Shown one piece after another: positions 1-6,079 of a stretch of 6,506 nucleotides of DNA. The translations under genes were made by a program, and so were the position numbers. The stretch covers positions 1-6,506 of the forward strand of contig JACMOG010000171.1 of assembly GCA_014378125.1 (NCBI GenBank), given 5' to 3'. Origin of the DNA: Vitreoscilla sp. Lineage in GTDB: Bacteria; Pseudomonadota; Gammaproteobacteria; Burkholderiales; Burkholderiaceae. The notes under the pieces are model-generated. The model was not told where the DNA came from. It saw only the letters and a list, made by a program, of their open reading frames with translations, and searched no databases. Position 1 is the first letter of the stretch. Each line of letters begins with the position of its first letter.

Positions 1-957
1 GCGCTGGCGCAGGAGCTGATGGGCGACACGATGCCGTCCAACATCATCATGCTGGGCGCATGCTGGCAGCGCGGGCTGGTGCCGGTGTCGCACGCTGCGT
101 TGATGCGCGCGATCGAGCTGAACAACGTGGCCGTGGACAACAACAAGACCGCGTTCGCCATCGGTCGCCTGGCCGTGACCGACCCGTCGGCGTTCAAGCG
201 CGTCATGGGCGCCGACCAGCCGCCCGTGGATGCGTCGGCAAGGCTGTCGCTGTTCGGGCCCGAAGGGCTGATCGAGCGCCGCGTCGCGTTCCTTACCGCG
301 TACCAGGGCGCCACGCTCGCCGCGCGCTTCCGCACGCTGGTCGAGGAAGTGCATGCGCGCGAACAGGCGCTGGGCACGCCCGGCGCGCCGCTCACGACCA
401 TCGTCGCGCAGCAGTTCTCGCGGCTGCTGGCCATCAAGGACGAGTACGAGGTGGCGCGCCTGTACACCGACGGCAGCTTCGCGAAGTCGCTGGCCGAGCA
501 GTTCGACAGCGTGGGCAAGATGGAATTCCACATGGCCCCGCCGCTGATCGCGCGCCCGGGCCCCAACGGCCGCCCGAAGAAGATGCGCATCGGCCCGTGG
601 CTGATGCCCACGCTGCGCGTGCTGGCGAAGTTCAAGGGCCTGCGCGGCACCTGGGCCGACCCGTTCGGCCACACCGAGGAGCGCAAGCTCGAACGCCAGC
701 TCGCCGAGGACTACGAAGCGATGCTGCGCACGGAGATCCTGCCGATGCTGTCAGCCGACCGGCACGCGCTGGCACAGCAGATCGCCGGCGTGCCGGAGCG
801 CATCCGCGGCTATGGGCACGTGAAACTGGGCAACCTGGCCACCGGCCGCGCGCAGTGGCGCGTGCTGCTGGACCAGTGGCACGGGCGCGGTGGCGATGCC
901 GCGACGAAGGCCGGGCCGGCGGAGCGCGGGCGGGTGATTCCGATCAGCGTCGCTTGA
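1..957 (+). CDS. Indolepyruvate ferredoxin oxidoreductase, fused type, C-terminal part (5' end outside window)
   Basis: The family oxidatively decarboxylates indolepyruvate and other aryl-pyruvates to aryl-acetyl-CoA, passing electrons to ferredoxin; it acts in the cytoplasm in aromatic amino-acid breakdown. The frame is open from base 1 and the visible 318 residues are the C-terminal end of a protein normally about 1,150-1,200 aa in the fused proteobacterial form. Residues 7-60 (GDTMPSNIIMLGACWQRG, then an NNVAVDNNKTAFAIGRLAV stretch) match the end of the gamma-subunit-like domain. The rest, including DEYEVARLYTDGSFA near residue 150, GKMEFHMAPPL, and WADPFGHTEERKLER, matches the conserved C-terminal extension (DUF6537-type) of the fused enzymes. 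An ATG at base 19 exists, but the homologous frame continues upstream of it, so it is not the start. The TPP-binding and Fe-S domains lie outside the window. The gene ends in TGA and is convergent with the kinase gene. Family assignment is from recognised motifs, not a search. Confidence 0.9.
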   Translation, partial: ALAQELMGDTMPSNIIMLGACWQRGLVPVSHAALMRAIELNNVAVDNNKTAFAIGRLAVTDPSAFKRVMGADQPPVDASARLSLFGPEGLIERRVAFLTAYQGATLAARFRTLVEEVHAREQALGTPGAPLTTIVAQQFSRLLAIKDEYEVARLYTDGSFAKSLAEQFDSVGKMEFHMAPPLIARPGPNGRPKKMRIGPWLMPTLRVLAKFKGLRGTWADPFGHTEERKLERQLAEDYEAMLRTEILPMLSADRHALAQQIAGVPERIRGYGHVKLGNLATGRAQWRVLLDQWHGRGGDAATKAGPAERGRVIPISVA

Positions 958-962
958 TGCCC

Positions 963-978
963 GGGGTCTGGCCCCTTT
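963..978 (+). terminator. Candidate rho-independent terminator of the oxidoreductase gene
   Basis: Six bases after the oxidoreductase stop, GGGG (963-966) and CCCC (972-975) can pair around the loop TCTGG, followed by TTT and an A. The stem is only 4 bp, though all G-C, and the T run is short, so this is a weak intrinsic terminator. Its place in the 33-bp gap between two convergent genes is what makes it plausible. There is no T run in the minus direction, so it should not stop transcripts from the kinase side in the same way. Confidence 0.4.
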
Positions 979-990
979 AGGGATTGCGCC

Positions 991-1635
991 TCACTCGTCA
1001 TCCCACCGGAACACGAACGACGCCCGCACCCGCGACGCCTCGATCAGCCGCGCATTCGGCTCGTCGGTGCCCCGTACCCACTCCGCGGCCTCCTCGGCGC
1101 TGCGGCCGAATTGCTCGTGGCGGCGGGTCAACTGGTGGAGGCGCACCTCGTCGGGCACGTCCACGTACCAGATCTCGTCCAGCAGGCCCCGGACGTCGGC
1201 CCACGGGCCCTCGTCCAGCAGCAGGTAGTTGCCTTCGGTGATGACCAGTTGCGTGCGCGCGTGGATCGGGATCGCGCCGGCGATGGGCTCCTCGATCTCG
1301 CGCCGGAACTCGGGCGCGTAGATCACCTCGTCGTCGTCCTGCACCAGCAGTCGGCGCAGCAGCGCCACGTAGCCGGCCGAGTCGAAGGTGTCGGAAGCGC
1401 CCTTGCGCGCGCGCCGGCCCAGGCGCTCGAGTTCGACGTTGGCCAGGTGGAAGCCGTCCATGGGCACCACCTGCGCCACCTTGGCGAACTCGGCCTGCAG
1501 CACGGCCGCCAGCGTCGACTTGCCGGCGCCCGGCGGGCCCACCAGGCCCAGCAGCGCACGGCCGCTGCGCTGGATCAGTTCCTGGGCGCGGAGGCGCGCG
1601 CTGTGGGGAAGTTCGGGAAGCGGGGATGACGTCAT
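991..1635 (-). CDS. P-loop nucleoside/nucleotide kinase family protein (YggC/FrcK-like)
   Basis: A 214-aa cytoplasmic phosphotransferase of the P-loop kinase group that includes phosphoribulokinase, uridine kinase and type I pantothenate kinase. Walker A is GPPGAGKST at residues 33-41. Other recognisable motifs are PMDGFH (58-63, with the Asp expected to act in catalysis), RKGASDTFD (77-85), YAPEFRR (106-112), VITEGNYLLLDEGPW (131-145) and an Arg-rich lid around TRRHEQFGRS (170-179), then TDEPNARLIEASR (190-202). This motif order matches E. coli YggC and the rhizobial FrcK-like kinases; their substrate is not settled, so none is assigned. The length is usual. The ATG at 1635 is the only reasonable start: the peptidase B stop lies in the same frame four codons upstream and the next Met is residue 59, past Walker A. 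There is no Shine-Dalgarno apart from GGGG touching the ATG, and the start lies in a palindrome, so translation may depend on the upstream gene. It is probably third in the operon. Confidence 0.85.
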   Translation of the reverse strand: MTSSPLPELPHSARLRAQELIQRSGRALLGLVGPPGAGKSTLAAVLQAEFAKVAQVVPMDGFHLANVELERLGRRARKGASDTFDSAGYVALLRRLLVQDDDEVIYAPEFRREIEEPIAGAIPIHARTQLVITEGNYLLLDEGPWADVRGLLDEIWYVDVPDEVRLHQLTRRHEQFGRSAEEAAEWVRGTDEPNARLIEASRVRASFVFRWDDE

Positions 1636-1641
1636 CCCCGC
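1620..1641. promoter_or_regulatory. Perfect 22-bp palindrome over the kinase start codon
   Basis: Bases 1620-1641 equal their own reverse complement without mismatch, centred on TGACGTCA. In the minus-strand transcript the arms GCGGGGAUG and CAUCCCCGC form a 9-bp stem with loop ACGU. The 5' arm holds the GGGG upstream of the start and the AUG itself; the 3' arm lies in codons 3-6. The structure should hide the start from free ribosomes, while a ribosome ending peptidase B translation 12 nt upstream could open it. A protein-binding operator is the other reading, since the DNA is a symmetric dyad. There is no T run after it, so it is not an intrinsic terminator. The symmetry is observed; the function is inferred. 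Confidence 0.6.
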
Positions 1642-1647
1642 ATCATG

Positions 1648-3720
1648 TCACCAGAGACGAATGCGGTCGGCCGGTGCCTTCCACATCTTGTCGCCCGGCT
1701 GGGTGCCGAAGGCCTCGTGGAAGCCGTCGCTGTTGATCGACGCTCCCAGCACCCGGAAGCGCGAGGGCGAGTGCGGATCGCTCACCGTCCAGCGCAGCAT
1801 CGCCTCGTCGCGATCGCGTTCGCGCCACGCCTGGGCGAACCCGTAGTAGAAGCGCTGCTCGCCGGTGAAGCCGTCGATGACGGGCGATGGCTGGCCGTCG
1901 AGCGACAGCTTCCACGCCTTGTACGCGATCTGCAGGCCCGACAGGTCGGCGATGTTCTCGCCCAGCGTCAGCCGGCCCTTCACGTGCACGCCCGGCAGCG
2001 CCTCGTAGGCCGAGTACTGCGCGTCGAGGCGGGAGGTGATCGCGTCGAACGCCTTGCGGTCGGCCGGCGTCCACCAGTTGCGAAGCTTGCCGTCGCCATC
2101 GAACTGGCTGCCCTCGTCGTCGAAGCCGTGGCTGATCTCGTGGCCGATCACCGAGCCGATGGCGCCGTAGTTGCTGGCGTCGTCGGCCTTCATGTCGAAC
2201 AGCGGCGGCTGCAGGAAGGCGGCCGGGAACACGATCTCGTTCTTGCTCGGGTCGTAGTACGCGTTCACCGTCTGCGGCGTCATGCCCCATTCCGTGTGGT
2301 CGACAGGCTTGCCGTTGCGCACCACCTGGCGGTGGTACTCGAACTGCGCCGCGCGCACGGCGTTGCCGACCGGGTCTCCGGCCTTCACCTCGAGCGCGCC
2401 GTAATCACGCCAGACGTCGGGGTAGCCGATCTTGACGGTGTACTTGGCCAGCTTGGCGTGCGCCTGCACCTTGGTCTCGGGGCTCATCCACGTGAGGCCG
2501 TCGATGGACATCGCGTAGGTCTTGAGCAGGTTGTCCACCAGCTGAACCATGCGCGCCTTGTAGGCCGGCGGGAAATACTCGGCCACGTAGGCCTGGCCGA
2601 TGGCCTCGCCCATCGAGTCGCTGAGCGTGTTGACCGCGCGTTCCCAGCGCGGGATGTCGGTGGGCGTGCCGGTGAGGGCCACGCCGCGGAACTGGAAGCG
2701 CGCGGCGCGGATGTCGGCCGGCAGCTCGTTGGCCAACGCGTCGATCAGGCGAACGCGCAGGTAGGCCTTCCACACGTCGAGCGGCTCGGACTGGATCAGC
2801 TTGGCGGCGGCCCAGGTGTAGCTGGGTTGCGCGATCGAGACGAACGGCGGATCCACCAGCTGGCCCGCGGCCAGGTAGCCCGCCCAGTCGACACCCGGGG
2901 CCTTGGCGGCGAGCTGCTTGAGCGTCATCGGGTTGTAGGTCTTGATCGGATCGCGGTTCTGTTCGGGCGTCCACTGCGCCTTCGCGATGCGCGTCTCCAG
3001 GCCCATGATGGCGGACGCCTCGATCTTGGCGTTGCGGCTGCCCTCGGCGGCCAGCAGCGTGCGCACGTACTCGAGGTAGGCCGCCCGGGCCTTCGCGAAG
3101 CGGGCGTCGCGCTCGAGGTAGTAGTCACGGGTGCCCAGGCCCAGGCCGCCCTGGCCGGTGCTGGCGGAGTAGACCGCCGGATTCTTCGCGTCGACCGACA
3201 CGCCCATGCCGATGGGCAGGTCGATGAGGCTGGCCCACTGGCCCATCAGCACGACCAGGTCCTTCTTGCTCTTGACGGCGTCGATCTGCGCGAGATACGG
3301 CGCGATGGGCTTGAGCCCCGCGGCGTCGATCGCGGCGGTATCCATGTAGCTCGCGTAGAAGTCGGCGATCTTGGCGCCGTTGCTGCCGGCCGCCTGCGGC
3401 TTGGCGGCCAGGCCTTCGATGATGGCCTTGAGGCGGTCGTTGGACAGGTTGTACAGGTCGAGCATCACGCCGTTGTACGGCTTGTCCGCGGGGATCGGCG
3501 TGTTCTTCAGCCACGTGCCGTTCATCGCGCCGTACAGGCTGTCCTGCGGGCGCACGGCGGTGTCCATGCCAGCCTTGTCGAGGCCCGACGTCAGCGGCGC
3601 CGGCGCGGCCGCCACGGGCGCGACGGCCGAGGCGGCGAGGTCGGCCGCAAGGGACAGGTGGGCCGAGAAGGCCAGCGACAGGGCGACGACGAGCGCGGCC
3701 GGGCGGAACGGATGATTCAT
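1648..3720 (-). CDS. M13 family zinc metallopeptidase, secreted or periplasmic (peptidase B of tandem pair)
   Basis: A 690-aa neprilysin/PepO-type endopeptidase that should cleave small peptides outside the cytoplasm. Residues 1-25 or 26 form a Sec signal peptide (MNHPFRPAALVVALSLAFSA, then HLSLA before AD), followed by an Ala/Pro-rich linker to about residue 45. The N-terminal M13 domain begins with GMDTAVRPQD (51-60) and NGTW (67-70). The catalytic domain has the substrate-binding NAYY (N486, A487), zinc site HEISH (H527, E528, H531), third ligand E588 and D592 in GENIAD, and the late H650 and R656 in DPHSP...FR, ending in Trp690. Spacings match neprilysin: 41 residues from N486 to H527, as N542 to H583. 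No catalytic residue is missing and the length is typical. The ATG at 3720 is chosen because it gives the signal peptide; the longer open frame upstream is a shadow of the neighbour. A weak purine-rich site (AAAGAG, 3724-3729) precedes it. It lies 41 bp after peptidase A and 12 bp before the kinase. The natural substrate is unknown. Confidence 0.93.
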   Translation of the reverse strand: MNHPFRPAALVVALSLAFSAHLSLAADLAASAVAPVAAAPAPLTSGLDKAGMDTAVRPQDSLYGAMNGTWLKNTPIPADKPYNGVMLDLYNLSNDRLKAIIEGLAAKPQAAGSNGAKIADFYASYMDTAAIDAAGLKPIAPYLAQIDAVKSKKDLVVLMGQWASLIDLPIGMGVSVDAKNPAVYSASTGQGGLGLGTRDYYLERDARFAKARAAYLEYVRTLLAAEGSRNAKIEASAIMGLETRIAKAQWTPEQNRDPIKTYNPMTLKQLAAKAPGVDWAGYLAAGQLVDPPFVSIAQPSYTWAAAKLIQSEPLDVWKAYLRVRLIDALANELPADIRAARFQFRGVALTGTPTDIPRWERAVNTLSDSMGEAIGQAYVAEYFPPAYKARMVQLVDNLLKTYAMSIDGLTWMSPETKVQAHAKLAKYTVKIGYPDVWRDYGALEVKAGDPVGNAVRAAQFEYHRQVVRNGKPVDHTEWGMTPQTVNAYYDPSKNEIVFPAAFLQPPLFDMKADDASNYGAIGSVIGHEISHGFDDEGSQFDGDGKLRNWWTPADRKAFDAITSRLDAQYSAYEALPGVHVKGRLTLGENIADLSGLQIAYKAWKLSLDGQPSPVIDGFTGEQRFYYGFAQAWRERDRDEAMLRWTVSDPHSPSRFRVLGASINSDGFHEAFGTQPGDKMWKAPADRIRLW

Positions 3721-3761
3721 TGGCTCTTTCTGCGGAAGTTGATGGGTGTCGTGGGCGTGGA
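3721..3761 (-). other. Short spacer between the two peptidase genes
   Basis: Only 41 bp separate the TAG of peptidase A from the ATG of peptidase B on the same strand. It holds a purine-rich AGAAAGAG ending 3 nt before the ATG, a weak ribosome-binding site. I see no promoter and no terminator hairpin with a T run, so co-transcription of the two peptidases is the simple reading. Confidence 0.55.
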
Positions 3762-5816
3762 CTACCAGAGACGCAGGCGGTCGGCCGGCGCCTTCCACAT
3801 CCTGTCGCCCGGCTTGGTGCCGAACGCCTCGTGGAAAGCGTCGCTGTTGATGGCCGTTCCGTCGGCGCGGAACTGCGCCGGCGAGTGCGGGTCGATGACG
3901 ACGAGTTGCAACGTGCGAGCATCCCGCGTCTTCGAGCGCCATGCCTGCGAGAAGGCGTAGCAGAACCGCTGCTCGCCCGTGAGGCCGTCGATCACCGGGG
4001 CGGGCTTGCCGGCCAGCGACAGCTTCCAGGCCTTGAAGGCGATCTGCAGGCCGGACAGGTCGGCGATGTTCTCGCCGAGCGTGAGCTTGCCGCTCAGGTG
4101 CGTACCGGGCAGCGGCTCGTAGGCCGCATACTGCGCGTCGAGCTTGCTGGTGACGGCCTCGAAGGCCTGGCGATCTTGCGGCGTCCACCAGTTGCGCAGC
4201 CTGCCGTCGCCGTCGTACTGGCTGCCCTGGTCGTCGAAGCCGTGGCTGATCTCGTGGCCGATGATCGCGCCGATGGAGCCGTAGTTGACGGCATCGTCGG
4301 CCGTCATGTCGAACAGCGGCGGCTGCAGGATGGCGGCCGGGAACACCACTTCGTTGCGATCGGGCGCGTAGTAGGCGTTGACGGTCTGCGGCGTCATCTC
4401 CCACTCGGTGCGATCCACCTTCTTGCCGTTGCGCACCACCTCGCGATGATGGTTGAACTGTGCGGCGCGCATGTGGTTGCCCACGGGGTCGTGCGCCTTC
4501 ACTTCGAGGCCATCGTAATTGCGCCAGACGTCGGGATAGCCGATCTTGACGCCGTACTTCGCCAGCTTGGCATGCGCCTCGGCCTTGGTGGCCGGGCTCA
4601 TCCACGTGAGTCCGTCGATGGACTGCGCGTAGGTCTTGAGCAGATTGTTCACCAGCTCCACCATGCGCGTCTTGTAGGCCGGCGGAAAGTACTTCGCCAC
4701 GTAGACCTGGCCCACCGCCTCGCCGAGCGCGCCGTTGACGCTGGCCACGCCGTGCTGCCAGCGAGGTTGGTCCTGCGTGACGCCGGTGATGGCCACGTCG
4801 TGGAACTGGTACGACGCCTCGCGGAACGCGGCCGGAAGCACGCGCGCGTTCGCGTCGAGCAGGCGCACGCGCAGGTAGGCCTTCCACGTATCGAGCGGCT
4901 GGTCCTTGATCAGGCCGGCCAGCGCCCAGGCATAGCTGGGTTGCGAGATCGAGACGAACGGCGGATCCACCACTTCGCCGGCGGCGAGGAAGGCCTTCCA
5001 GTCGATCTCGGGCGCCTTGGCCGTCAGTTCGGCCAGCGTCATCGGGTTGTAGGTCTTGACCGGGTCGCGGTTGTCTTCCTTCGACCATTGGACAGTGGCG
5101 ATCTTCGTCTCCAGCGCCATCACCGCGTCGGCGTGCGCGGCCGCGTCCTTGTCGCCGTCCAGCGTCAGCAGCGTGCGCAGGTAAGCGACGTAGGCGGTGC
5201 GCGCCTTCGCGAGGCGCGCGTCGTCCTTGAGGTAGTAGTCGCGGTTGTCCATGCCCAGGCCGCCCTGGTCGGTACCCGCCGAATACACGAAGGGATTCTT
5301 CGCATCCGGGCCCACGCCCAGGCCCAGCGGCATGCTGACGACGCCGGCCCATCGACCCATCAGGAGGACGAGATCCTTCTTGTTGCGTACGGCCTCCACC
5401 TGCGCCCGGTACGGCGCCAGCGGACGAGTGCCGTCGGCGTCGATGGCCGCGGTATCCAAGTAGCTCGCGTAGAAGGTGCCGATCTTGGCCTCGACGGTGC
5501 CGTCGGCCTGCGGCCTGGCGGCAAGCTCCTCGACGATCCCCTTGACGCGTTGGTCGGAAAGCTCGCGCAACTGGAAGAACGAGCCCCAGGCCGTCTTGTC
5601 GGCCGGGATCTCGGTGCGAGCGATCCAGCCGCCATTCATCGCGAGGAACAGGTCGTCCTGCGGCCGCACCGCGAGATCCATTCCGGGCCTGTCCAGGCCG
5701 GGCACGCCGACAGCGGAACGAGCGGGGGAGGCGGCCGGCTCCGCGGCGACGCAGACTTGCGCGGCCATGGCCACGGACAGGGCGGCCACGAGCGTGGCGA
5801 GGCGGAAAGGAATCAA
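3762..5816 (-). CDS. M13 family zinc metallopeptidase, secreted or periplasmic (peptidase A of tandem pair; TTG start)
   Basis: A 684-aa neprilysin/PepO-type endopeptidase, paralog of the next gene. With the TTG at 5816-5814 as start it begins MIPFRLATLVAALSVAMAAQ, a Sec signal peptide with likely cleavage near residues 24-25. That lines up with MNHPFRPAALVVALSLAFSA of peptidase B, and AAGGA sits 6 nt upstream. No in-frame ATG lies between this TTG and far upstream codons without family similarity, and the next downstream ATG (residue 17) would cut the signal peptide. Domain landmarks are GMDLAVRPQDD (45-55), NGGW (61-64), NAYY (N480, A481), HEISH (H521, E522, H525), GENIAD (E582, D586) and H644/R650 in DPHSP...FR, ending in Trp684. 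All active-site residues are present. Cys22 is not in a lipobox (preceding residues A-Q-V), so this is not a lipoprotein. It is probably the first gene of the peptidase-peptidase-kinase operon. Substrate unknown. Confidence 0.92.
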   Translation of the reverse strand: MIPFRLATLVAALSVAMAAQVCVAAEPAASPARSAVGVPGLDRPGMDLAVRPQDDLFLAMNGGWIARTEIPADKTAWGSFFQLRELSDQRVKGIVEELAARPQADGTVEAKIGTFYASYLDTAAIDADGTRPLAPYRAQVEAVRNKKDLVLLMGRWAGVVSMPLGLGVGPDAKNPFVYSAGTDQGGLGMDNRDYYLKDDARLAKARTAYVAYLRTLLTLDGDKDAAAHADAVMALETKIATVQWSKEDNRDPVKTYNPMTLAELTAKAPEIDWKAFLAAGEVVDPPFVSISQPSYAWALAGLIKDQPLDTWKAYLRVRLLDANARVLPAAFREASYQFHDVAITGVTQDQPRWQHGVASVNGALGEAVGQVYVAKYFPPAYKTRMVELVNNLLKTYAQSIDGLTWMSPATKAEAHAKLAKYGVKIGYPDVWRNYDGLEVKAHDPVGNHMRAAQFNHHREVVRNGKKVDRTEWEMTPQTVNAYYAPDRNEVVFPAAILQPPLFDMTADDAVNYGSIGAIIGHEISHGFDDQGSQYDGDGRLRNWWTPQDRQAFEAVTSKLDAQYAAYEPLPGTHLSGKLTLGENIADLSGLQIAFKAWKLSLAGKPAPVIDGLTGEQRFCYAFSQAWRSKTRDARTLQLVVIDPHSPAQFRADGTAINSDAFHEAFGTKPGDRMWKAPADRLRLW

Positions 5817-5822
5817 GAGACG

Positions 5823-5827
5823 TCCTT
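5823..5827 (-). promoter_or_regulatory. Ribosome-binding site deciding the TTG start of peptidase A
   Basis: On the minus strand AAGGA lies here, 6 nt before the TTG at 5816-5814. It is the best Shine-Dalgarno match near any of the complete genes in the window, and it supports the TTG start together with the signal-peptide alignment to peptidase B. Confidence 0.75.
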
Positions 5828-5880
5828 GGATAGGTTGACGGTGTTCAGCCCGACCGTGACCGCACCCTCGTGGGGCACAG

Positions 5881-5923
5881 GCTCGACGGGCCTCGGCCAC
5901 CCGGGGATGGCCTGCGGTCGAGC
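5881..5923 (-). repeat. Nested inverted repeat in the peptidase A leader
   Basis: The outer arms GCTCGAC (5881-5887) and GTCGAGC (5917-5923) are perfect 7-bp inverted copies. Inside, GGCCA (5895-5899) and TGGCC (5908-5912) form a second 5-bp stem around an 8-nt loop. The structure lies about 65 nt upstream of the TTG start, so it could be an RNA fold in the 5' leader if transcription begins upstream. GC-rich DNA produces such pairs by chance, so function is uncertain. Confidence 0.4.
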
Positions 5924-6010
5924 AGCGGAGAGCCGCGCGAGCCGCAACGAAATCAGTGCAGCGACATGGGTGTCGCCAGCGCGCCAATGGTTCCCTCGAA
6001 GATCGTCCGA

Positions 6011-6043
6011 CGCCCGGCCTTTGCGACGAACTGCAGGCCGGCG
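6011..6043 (-). terminator. Possible hairpin after ubiC (weak terminator candidate)
   Basis: CGCCCGGCCT (6011-6020) pairs with AGGCCGGCG (6035-6043) if one C is bulged, giving 9 bp around a 14-nt loop, 36 bases past the ubiC stop. No T run follows in the minus direction, so it is not a classical intrinsic terminator; it could help factor-dependent ending or be chance. A second small hairpin (6-bp arms GCGACA/TGTCGC, loop TGGG) is at 5961-5976, also without a T run. Confidence 0.25.
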
Positions 6044-6079
6044 GCGCCGAAATACGACCGGTTTCCTGATTTCTCGGGG

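Larger units (their letters stand above)
1648..5816. repeat. Imperfect tandem direct duplication of about 2.1 kb (two M13 genes)
   Basis: The two peptidase genes are direct repeats offset by about 2,114 bp. They stay recognisably similar at DNA level, with perfect blocks such as 2116-2148 matching 4230-4262 (33 bp, around the HEISH codons). Of the last 41 residues, from the DPHSP His onward, 31 are identical. The N-terminal halves are more diverged. This fits an old gene duplication with function kept; recent gene conversion over the active-site block is possible but not shown. Confidence 0.85.
5817..6079. other. Intergenic leader region between ubiC and the peptidase operon
   Basis: This 263-bp stretch lies between the chorismate lyase stop and the peptidase A start, both genes reading leftwards. 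Frames open through it show no family similarity and no credible start. I could not identify a convincing sigma-70 -35/-10 pair on the minus strand; GC content is high and weak matches are meaningless. It contains three inverted repeats, at 6011-6043, 5961-5976 and 5881-5923. It must hold a promoter if the peptidases are not read through from ubiC. Confidence 0.5.

Noticed and set aside
60..980. Second long plus-strand frame overlapping the oxidoreductase
   Set aside because: Arg/Ala-rich out-of-frame translation with no motifs; the frame from base 1 matches the known family throughout.
1111..1629. Plus-strand open frame opposite the kinase gene
   Set aside because: Antisense shadow; the minus-strand frame carries Walker A and all other kinase motifs.
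1648..5352. A single 1,234-residue minus-strand frame that could suggest a fusion of the two peptidases
   Set aside because: Its first half is an out-of-frame reading of peptidase A. Only from the ATG at 3720 does it become a real protein, with a signal peptide and M13 domains.
5745..5816. Peptidase A as a lipoprotein via Cys22
   Set aside because: The residues before the Cys (A-Q-V) do not fit a lipobox, which needs Gly, Ala or Ser directly before Cys; a standard signal peptidase I site follows it.
5817..5870. Possible promoter boxes just upstream of peptidase A
   Set aside because: Candidates such as ACCTAT have no matching -35 at proper spacing and would put the start almost on the ribosome-binding site.
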